From contig JAPKCR010000019.1 of assembly GCA_026421135.1 (NCBI GenBank), positions 1 through 12,265 on the forward strand: 12,265 nt of DNA. The letters are read 5' to 3'. The position numbers were made by a program, and so were the translations under genes. This DNA is from Sulfitobacter sp. (GTDB lineage: Bacteria > Pseudomonadota > Alphaproteobacteria > Rhodobacterales > Rhodobacteraceae). Shown here in pieces: positions 6,971 to 12,265 of the stretch. The notes beneath the pieces are model-generated. The model saw only the letters and a list, made by a program, of their open reading frames with translations. It did not search any database and was not told where the DNA came from. Position 1 is the first letter of the stretch; each line of letters starts with the position of its first letter.

Positions 6971-6980
6971 TGGTAGATAA

Positions 6981-7439
6981 ATGAGGACATATGATGATAT
7001 AGACCGCCGCATCCTGGGTGAATTGCAACGTGATGCGGATCAATCGCTCGATCAAATAAGTGAACGGGTTAACCTGTCGCGGAATGCCTGTTGGCGGCGC
7101 ATACGCACATTGGAAGAAAGCGGCGTAATTACAGCACGGGTCGCACTTCTTGATGCTGCCAAACTTGGGTTCGGGCTGACCGTTTTCATGCAGATTCGCA
7201 CCAATGCCCATGAACCCGGCTGGCTGGAAGCTTTCTCAAAGGCCACCAAATCCATGCCGGAAATTCAGGGCGTCTACCGTATGACAGGCGACCTCGACTA
7301 TTTGATCCGGGCGCGCGTCGCGGATATGGCAGGATATGACCGTTTGTATCAATCTTTGATCCGGCGTGTATCGCTTGTTGATGTATCTGCCAGTTTTGTG
7401 ATGGAAGAGATCAAAGAGACAACTGCCCTGCCCCTTTGA
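6981..7439 (+). CDS. Lrp/AsnC-family transcriptional regulator
   Basis: The 152-residue protein has the two-part Lrp/AsnC layout: an N-terminal helix-turn-helix (DDIDRRILGELQRDAD then SLDQISERVNLSRNACWRRIRTLEESGVI, about 5-50) and a C-terminal ligand-binding RAM domain (about 65-145) with the usual MTGDLDYLIRARVAD turn at 101-115. Family members bind DNA as oligomers and often respond to amino acids; the ligand here is not evident. ATG 6981 is forced as the first start because an in-frame TAA lies directly before it. Only a weak GGTAGA precedes it, and a second ATG at 6991 is out of frame, so translation initiation may be inefficient or leaderless. It lies 15 bases upstream of the EmrE-like gene and probably controls that gene and itself. 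Confidence 0.94.
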   Translation: MRTYDDIDRRILGELQRDADQSLDQISERVNLSRNACWRRIRTLEESGVITARVALLDAAKLGFGLTVFMQIRTNAHEPGWLEAFSKATKSMPEIQGVYRMTGDLDYLIRARVADMAGYDRLYQSLIRRVSLVDVSASFVMEEIKETTALPL

Positions 7440-7454
7440 AAAGGTTTTAGACCA

Positions 7455-7784
7455 ATGCACTACCTCTGGCTGTTCATCGCAATTGTGTCCGAAACGCTCG
7501 GTACAACGGCTCTTCAGGCCTCGCAGCAGTTCACCCGTCTGTGGCCCTCTGTTGGGGTGGTGGGATTCTATTTGATCTCGTTCTATTTTATGGCGTTAGC
7601 ACTTAAGGTGATGCCCGTGGGGATCGTCTATGCAATATGGTCCGGCCTTGGAATCGTCTGCATCGCCGGTATCGGCTATGTCATTTTTGGACAAAAGCTG
7701 GATTTTCCGGCCGTAATGGGCCTGATGATGATCATTTCGGGGATTCTGGTGATCCACCTGTTCTCAAGCACTACGACGCACTAA
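7455..7784 (+). CDS. EmrE-like small multidrug resistance (SMR) transporter
   Basis: A 109-residue inner-membrane protein with four predicted spans (about 4-21, 34-52, 57-78, 85-104), the standard SMR size. SMR dimers export toxic cations such as quaternary ammonium compounds in exchange for protons. The essential membrane glutamate is Glu13 (AIVSETLGTT), matching Glu14 of EmrE; Tyr59 and Trp62 in VYAIWSGLGI match the substrate-contact Tyr60 and Trp63. The stretches FTRLWPSVG and FGQKLDFPAVMG are close to E. coli EmrE, which favours the QAC/EmrE branch over SugE/Gdx guanidinium exporters. AAAAGG lies about 10 bases before ATG 7455. It directly follows the Lrp-type regulator and is probably in its operon. 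No terminator is evident between it and typA. Confidence 0.94.
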   Translation: MHYLWLFIAIVSETLGTTALQASQQFTRLWPSVGVVGFYLISFYFMALALKVMPVGIVYAIWSGLGIVCIAGIGYVIFGQKLDFPAVMGLMMIISGILVIHLFSSTTTH

Positions 7785-7912
7785 TTCCCGCCGAACCGCA
7801 CCCGTTGGTTTGTATTAGGGCTAGCTTTCTGGCGCGCACCAAGGTATGCGCGGCGCAAATGCTGCGGTGCAAAAGTGCGCGCGGCCCTCTTTCCTATCAA
7901 AGGCATACCCCA

Positions 7913-9733
7913 ATGGACATGCGCAACATCGCAATTATCGCTCACGTTGACCACGGCAAAACGACGCTGGTGGACGAACTTCTGAAACAATCCGGTACCT
8001 ACCGTGAAAACCAGGCGACCACTGAACGCGCCATGGACAGCAACGATCTGGAGCGCGAGCGCGGCATCACGATTTTCGCAAAGCCGACATCGGTTGAGTG
8101 GAAAGGTCTGCGGATCAACATCGTCGACACCCCCGGACACGCGGATTTCGGCGGCGAAGTTGAACGTATCCTGTCGATGGTTGACGGTGTTGTATTGCTG
8201 GTCGTTGCGGCCGAAGGCCCGATGCCCCAGACCAAGTTTGTGACCTCGAAAGCACTGGCTTTGGGCCTGAACCCTATTGTTGTGCTGAACAAGGTCGACA
8301 AGGGCGATGCCGAACCTGACCGTGCGCTGGACGAATGTTTCGACCTTTTTGCTAGCCTTGGGGCCAATGACGAGCAGCTGGACTTCCCTCACATGTACGC
8401 GTCTGGCCGCAATGGCTGGGCAGACATGGAACTGGACGGCCCGCGCAAGGATCTGTCGGCGCTGTTCGACCTGATCGTCAAGCACGTCCCCGCGCCCAAG
8501 CAGCTGAAAGACATCGACAAGCCGTTCACCATGCTGGCCACCACTCTGGGTGCCGACGCGTTTATCGGTCGTCTGCTGACAGGCCGCGTTGAAACCGGCC
8601 AGTTGAAGACCGGCGAGCAGGTTAAGGCGTTGGCGCGTGACGGCAAACTGATCGAGAACTTCCGCGTGACCAAGATCATGGCATTCCGTGGTCTGAGCCA
8701 GCAACCGATCGACGTGGCCGAAGCAGGCGATATCGTCTCCATCGCCGGCATGACCAAAGCAACCGTGGCTGATTCCATCGTGGCTCCGTCGGTTGATACC
8801 GCTCTGCCCGCGCAGCCGATCGATCCGCCCACAATCACAATCACATTCGGCATCAACGACAGCCCGTTGGCTGGTCGTGATGGTAAAAAAGTTCAGTCCC
8901 GCGTCATCCGTGACCGCCTGATGAAAGAAGCTGAATCCAACGTTGCAATCAAAGTAACCGACACCCCCGGTGGTGAAGCGTTTGAGGTTGCCGGTCGTGG
9001 CGAACTTCAGATGGGTGTTTTGATCGAAAACATGCGCCGCGAAGGGTTCGAGCTTTCTGTATCGCGCCCTCAGGTTCTGTTCCGCGAAGGCGAGAACGGA
9101 GAGCGGCTTGAGCCAATCGAAGAAGTCACGATCGACGTGGATGATGAATATTCTGGCGCTGTGATCGAAAAGATCACTGGTCCGCGCAAAGGTGAATTGG
9201 CGGAGATGAAGCCAGCTGGTGCCGGCAAGACCCGCATTATCGCATTGGTGCCATCGCGTGGTCTGATCGGTTATCACGGGGAATTCCTTACCGACACACG
9301 CGGTACTGGCGTTTTGAACCGCGTTTTCCACGACTGGGCCCCGCACAAAGGTGCAATTCCTGGCCGCCGCGCAGGTGTTCTAATCTCAATGGAGAATGGT
9401 ACATCGGTTTCCTACGCGCTGTGGAAGCTGGAAGACCGCGGCAAGTTCTTTATCGGCGCGCAAGAAGCGGTTTATCAGGGCATGATCATCGGCGAACATA
9501 GCCGTGAAAACGACTTGGAAGTGAACCCATTGAAGGGCAAGCAGCTGACTAACGTTCGGGCCTCCGGTACGGATGAAGCGGTGCGTCTGACGACGCCCGT
9601 CACACTGACACTGGAACAGGCCATCGCCTATATCGATGACGATGAGCTGGTCGAAGTGACGCCAAACGCGATCCGTATGCGCAAACGTTTCCTTGACCCG
9701 CATGAGCGCAAGCGCATGTCAAAGTCTGCATGA
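7913..9733 (+). CDS. typA: Translational GTPase TypA/BipA
   Basis: TypA (BipA) is a ribosome-associated GTPase of the EF-G/LepA class that aids ribosome assembly and growth under stress or cold. From ATG 7913 it has 606 residues, the family's usual length. GTPase motifs are clear: AHVDHGKTT (10-18, P-loop), RERGIT (48-53, switch I), DTPGH (72-76) and NKVD (126-129). Domain II follows ([16 protein letters not shown]), then the EF-G-like domains with [20 protein letters not shown], and the TypA-specific C-terminal end [14 protein letters not shown] to [10 protein letters not shown]. The start is supported by AAAGG at 7899-7903; the frame runs back to 7637 only because it overlaps the SMR gene in another register. 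It has a 128-base leader region in which I find no convincing promoter hexamers. A palindrome and a terminator follow. Confidence 0.98.
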   Translation: MDMRNIAIIAHVDHGKTTLVDELLKQSGTYRENQATTERAMDSNDLERERGITIFAKPTSVEWKGLRINIVDTPGHADFGGEVERILSMVDGVVLLVVAAEGPMPQTKFVTSKALALGLNPIVVLNKVDKGDAEPDRALDECFDLFASLGANDEQLDFPHMYASGRNGWADMELDGPRKDLSALFDLIVKHVPAPKQLKDIDKPFTMLATTLGADAFIGRLLTGRVETGQLKTGEQVKALARDGKLIENFRVTKIMAFRGLSQQPIDVAEAGDIVSIAGMTKATVADSIVAPSVDTALPAQPIDPPTITITFGINDSPLAGRDGKKVQSRVIRDRLMKEAESNVAIKVTDTPGGEAFEVAGRGELQMGVLIENMRREGFELSVSRPQVLFREGENGERLEPIEEVTIDVDDEYSGAVIEKITGPRKGELAEMKPAGAGKTRIIALVPSRGLIGYHGEFLTDTRGTGVLNRVFHDWAPHKGAIPGRRAGVLISMENGTSVSYALWKLEDRGKFFIGAQEAVYQGMIIGEHSRENDLEVNPLKGKQLTNVRASGTDEAVRLTTPVTLTLEQAIAYIDDDELVEVTPNAIRMRKRFLDPHERKRMSKSA

Positions 9734-9746
9734 TTTAGACTTCGGA

Positions 9747-9764
9747 CCGGGGGCAAGCCCCCGG
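9747..9764. repeat. GC-rich palindrome between typA and its terminator
   Basis: CCGGGGGC, AA, GCCCCCGG: 8-bp perfect arms, no T-tract after it. It sits 13 bases beyond the typA stop and 24 bases before the real terminator. Elements of this look are frequent in Roseobacter-group genomes from what I recall, so it may be a small dispersed palindrome or an mRNA 3'-end stabilising hairpin. There is no second copy in the window. Confidence 0.5.
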
Positions 9765-9788
9765 AGCCCGGGAATTAATACCATTTGG

Positions 9789-9818
9789 AAGGGGGGCTTG
9801 ATGGCCCTCCTTTTTTTT
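9789..9818 (+). terminator. Rho-independent terminator after typA
   Basis: A 9-bp stem (AAGGGGGGC, 9789-9797, with GCCCTCCTT, 9804-9812, one G-U pair) and the loop TTGATG are followed by T residues to 9818. It is a strong intrinsic terminator for typA. Confidence 0.92.
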
Positions 9819-9861
9819 GGCATTTTCCACTGAACACTGACACGCTAAGTGTGCTTTGGTA

Positions 9862-9889
9862 GAAAAGCCAATTGGCCCGCCAAGGCGGG
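9862..9889 (-). terminator. Weak candidate terminator for the alaS-DUF1330 unit
   Basis: Read on the minus strand, CCCGCC-TT-GGCGGG (9889-9876) runs into the palindrome GCCAATTGGC and then four T (9866-9863). The T-tract is short and set back from the main stem, so termination would be inefficient if it occurs here. No better candidate is seen between the DUF1330 stop and typA. Confidence 0.35.
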
Positions 9890-9915
9890 GTCTTGGGTCT
9901 TGTTCAGAATTTAAT

Positions 9916-10203
9916 TTAGTCTTCGATCTCGACGACCATCAATTCGCGTTCGGACGCGCCTTTGGCATGGCTCAACGCCTGTTGATAGGCGGGAGAGTTA
10001 TAGCAAGCCACGGCTTCTTCTAGCGAGGGAAAGCGCGCGACGACATTGCGCGGGCGCTCTTTGCCCTCAAGCTGCACAAAACGGGCCCCACGGGCCAGAA
10101 ACTTGCCACCATGGTCCGCAATCGCGGGCCCGGCTAGTTTGGCATATTGGCCGTAAGCATCTTCGTCAGTGACGGTGACATGGGCGATCCAGAGAGCTGG
10201 CAT
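9916..10203 (-). CDS. DUF1330 domain protein (dimeric ferredoxin-like fold)
   Basis: A 95-residue soluble protein. MPALWIAHVTVTDEDAYGQYAKLAGPAI at the N-terminus, GGKFLARGARFVQLEG in the middle and VVARFPSLEEAVACYNSPAYQ (54-74) are the DUF1330 pattern, a small alpha+beta barrel domain related to antibiotic-biosynthesis monooxygenases. Its function is not established. ATG 10203 has AAAGGA upstream, and that site lies within the last codons of alaS, whose stop is 4 bases before the start. The gene is therefore read from the alaS message and possibly translationally coupled to it. It converges on typA with 182 bases between. Confidence 0.9.
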   Translation of the reverse strand: MPALWIAHVTVTDEDAYGQYAKLAGPAIADHGGKFLARGARFVQLEGKERPRNVVARFPSLEEAVACYNSPAYQQALSHAKGASERELMVVEIED

Positions 10204-10207
10204 AGGG

Positions 10208-12265
10208 TTATCCTTTCAAGATGGCTTCGGCCGCCGCGATGGCCGCTTCTGCATTTGCAACGTCTTTAGCACCGCCTTGGGCCATATCAGGACGGCCACC
10301 GCCGCCCTTGCCACCTAATTCGGCGACAACGGCCTTGACGATCTCAACTGCCGAGGCTTGCCCGGTCAGGTCAGCCGTCACGCCTGCGGCAACGGCTGCT
10401 TTGCCGTCCGCATCTGCGATCAACAGGACGACGCCACTGCCAAGTTTGGTTTTGTATTCGTCGACCAAAGCCGGAAGATCCTTGCCCGTGACACCATTCA
10501 GGACCTGCGCCATAAATTTGATCCCGTTCACATCACGTGCTTCGGGAGCGGCCGCGCCGCCGCCAGACATCGCCAGCTCGCGACGTAACTGCGCGACCTC
10601 ATTGCTGAGCTGCTTGCGCTCATCCAACAACGCGCGGACGCGGTCCGGCACATCCGAAGTTGATGTCTTAAGTTCGGAGGCAACCCGTGAAAGCGCAGCT
10701 TCTTGCGCGCGCAGCCACGTTAGCGCCTCGTTTCCTGTCAACGCCTCGATACGGCGGATACCAGAGCTGCTGGAACTGTCACCCAGCACAACGAACGCAC
10801 CGATGTCGCCAGTCTGGCGCACGTGGGTCCCGCCGCAAAGTTCAAGCGAATATGTCGCCTTGTCCGCGCCCTTGCCCGACTTGGCCTGACGGCCCATCGA
10901 CACCACGCGTACTTCGTCGCCGTACTTTTCGCTAAACAGCGCCTGCGCGCCCAAGGCACGGGCATCATCTGGCGTCATGATCCGCGTTTCAACCGGCGCA
11001 TTCTGCCGGATATACGTGTTCACTTCCTGTTCGACCTGCGAGATTTGATCGGCTGTCATTGCGTGGTTGTGGCTATAGTCAAAGCGTAGACGGTCAGCTG
11101 CGTTCAACGACCCGCGCTGCGCCACGTTGTCACCAAGTGCGTTTCGCAATGCCTCGTGCAGCAGATGTGTCGCCGAGTGGTTGGCGCGAATGGCAGTGCG
11201 GCGGGCATGGTCAACCTCAAGCACAGCGGCCTGGCCGGGGGAAACTTCCCCTTCGGTCACATCCCCGATGTGGATGAAAACACCTGCCGTCTTGCGCGTA
11301 TCCGTCACAGAGACGCTGCCCGTGTCGGTTTTGATGACACCTGTATCACCCACCTGCCCGCCGCTTTCGGCGTAAAATGGCGTTTGGTTAAAAGCAATCT
11401 GTACCTTTTCGCCCGCCTTGGCCGTCTTGACCTGTGCACCATCTTGGACCAGTGCAACAATCTGACCCTCGGCTGTTTCCGTATCATATCCCAAGAAATC
11501 GGTGGTGCCAGCGGCCTCGGCCACATCGAACCAAACGGTTGCATCTGCCGCCTCGCCCGAACCGGACCAAGCAGCGCGGGCCTGCGCCTTTTGCTTGTCC
11601 ATCGCAGCGTTAAAGCCGTCCAGATCGACACCGCGTTCTTTTTCACGCAAAGCATCTTGGGTCAGGTCAACTGGAAAGCCATAGGTGTCGTACAGCTTGA
11701 ACGCCACATCCCCGGACAGGTTTTCACCTGCAGGCAGATCGCGCAATTCGTCGTCCAGCAGCTTGAGGCCCCGATCAAGTGTCTTTTTGAAACGGGTTTC
11801 TTCGAGCAAAAGAGTTTCGGTGATCAAGGATTGCGCCTGCCCCAATTCGGGATAAGCGCCGCCCATTTGACGCACCAGTTCAGGCACCAAACGGTGCATC
11901 AGCGGGTCTTGAAGGCCAAGCAAATGCGCATGCCGCATAGCCCGACGCATAATCCGGCGTAGTACATAGCCACGACCGTCACTGGCGGGCATCACGCCAT
12001 CCGCGATCAGGAAAGACGTCGAACGAAGATGATCAGCGATGACGCGGTGGTGGGTTTTTCCCGGCCCGTCGGGATCGGTGTTTGACGCATTTGCGCTTGC
12101 GACGATCAGGTTGCGCATTAGGTCGGTGGCATAGTTGTCATTGGTGCCTTGCAACAGCGCGGCAACCCGTTCGATACCCATGCCAGTATCAATCGATTGG
12201 TTCGGGAGTGGCTTGCGGGTGCCATCCTCGAATTGTTCGTACTGCATGAAAACAAGGTTCCAGAT
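10208..12265 (-). CDS. alaS: Alanyl-tRNA synthetase (partial, N-terminus beyond right edge)
   Basis: AlaRS charges tRNA-Ala with alanine and hydrolyses mischarged Ser or Gly. The frame is open from the right edge to TAA at 10208-10210, 685 residues; full proteins are about 875-890, so roughly 200 residues of the catalytic N-terminus are outside. The window begins with [12 protein letters not shown], a well-conserved stretch of the aminoacylation domain, so the methionine at 12247 is internal and not a start. The editing domain shows the zinc-binding HSATHLLH (bases 11156-11179) and CGGTH (10823-10837), both intact. The C-terminal tRNA-binding C-Ala domain ends with [18 protein letters not shown], followed by an Ala/Glu-rich helix. 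The gene precedes the DUF1330 gene by 4 bases. Confidence 0.98.
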   Translation of the reverse strand: MWNLVFMQYEQFEDGTRKPLPNQSIDTGMGIERVAALLQGTNDNYATDLMRNLIVASANASNTDPDGPGKTHHRVIADHLRSTSFLIADGVMPASDGRGYVLRRIMRRAMRHAHLLGLQDPLMHRLVPELVRQMGGAYPELGQAQSLITETLLLEETRFKKTLDRGLKLLDDELRDLPAGENLSGDVAFKLYDTYGFPVDLTQDALREKERGVDLDGFNAAMDKQKAQARAAWSGSGEAADATVWFDVAEAAGTTDFLGYDTETAEGQIVALVQDGAQVKTAKAGEKVQIAFNQTPFYAESGGQVGDTGVIKTDTGSVSVTDTRKTAGVFIHIGDVTEGEVSPGQAAVLEVDHARRTAIRANHSATHLLHEALRNALGDNVAQRGSLNAADRLRFDYSHNHAMTADQISQVEQEVNTYIRQNAPVETRIMTPDDARALGAQALFSEKYGDEVRVVSMGRQAKSGKGADKATYSLELCGGTHVRQTGDIGAFVVLGDSSSSSGIRRIEALTGNEALTWLRAQEAALSRVASELKTSTSDVPDRVRALLDERKQLSNEVAQLRRELAMSGGGAAAPEARDVNGIKFMAQVLNGVTGKDLPALVDEYKTKLGSGVVLLIADADGKAAVAAGVTADLTGQASAVEIVKAVVAELGGKGGGGRPDMAQGGAKDVANAEAAIAAAEAILKG

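Noticed and set aside
7781..9346. 521-codon minus-strand open frame opposite typA
   Set aside because: It covers the typA coding region in antisense, resembles no protein family, and is explained by the codon bias of typA.
1..12265. Search for mobile elements, CRISPR arrays, tRNA/rRNA genes and defence or toxin-antitoxin modules
   Set aside because: No transposase, integrase, repeat-spacer array, RNA gene or defence-type domain was seen. Coding content is continuous and housekeeping in nature.

Overview
The window looks like ordinary chromosomal backbone from an alphaproteobacterium of the order Rhodobacterales, probably the Roseobacter group. The reasons are a GC-moderate coding style, an IscR/cysteine desulfurase/SufB cluster in the order known from Rhodobacter relatives, a eukaryotic-type NADP isocitrate dehydrogenase, and small Rhodobacteraceae-type families (DUF6356, DUF1330). 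I place the genus no more precisely than that. There is no phage, insertion sequence, CRISPR array, tRNA or rRNA in view, and I do not see a clearly new multi-gene system.

Left part (1-3129, minus strand): an Fe-S cluster assembly operon is read right to left. It holds an IscR-type Rrf2 regulator, an IscS/NifS-type cysteine desulfurase, and SufB, which runs off the left edge. The regulator has none of the Cys/His residues that hold the cluster in E. coli IscR. Its promoter region (2953-3129) carries a perfect 15-bp palindrome lying on the predicted -10 box, as expected of an iron or Fe-S responsive autorepressor site.

Middle left (3130-5945, plus strand): divergent from iscR is a tightly packed trio with overlapping stop and start codons: a serine alpha/beta hydrolase, an unrecognised 79-residue protein and an HD-domain phosphohydrolase. 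A separate gene follows for NADP-dependent isocitrate dehydrogenase (icd), closed by a strong intrinsic terminator.

Middle right (5946-7784): a YitT-family membrane protein converges on a 68-residue DUF6356 membrane protein. Divergent from the latter is an Lrp/AsnC regulator followed 15 bases later by a close EmrE-like SMR multidrug transporter, probably one transcription unit with a local regulator.

Right part (7785-12265): typA/bipA, a translational GTPase, is followed by a GC-rich palindrome and a strong terminator. Converging on it from the right are alaS (alanyl-tRNA synthetase, cut by the right edge) and, four bases downstream of it, a DUF1330 protein. No gap between genes exceeds 182 bases.
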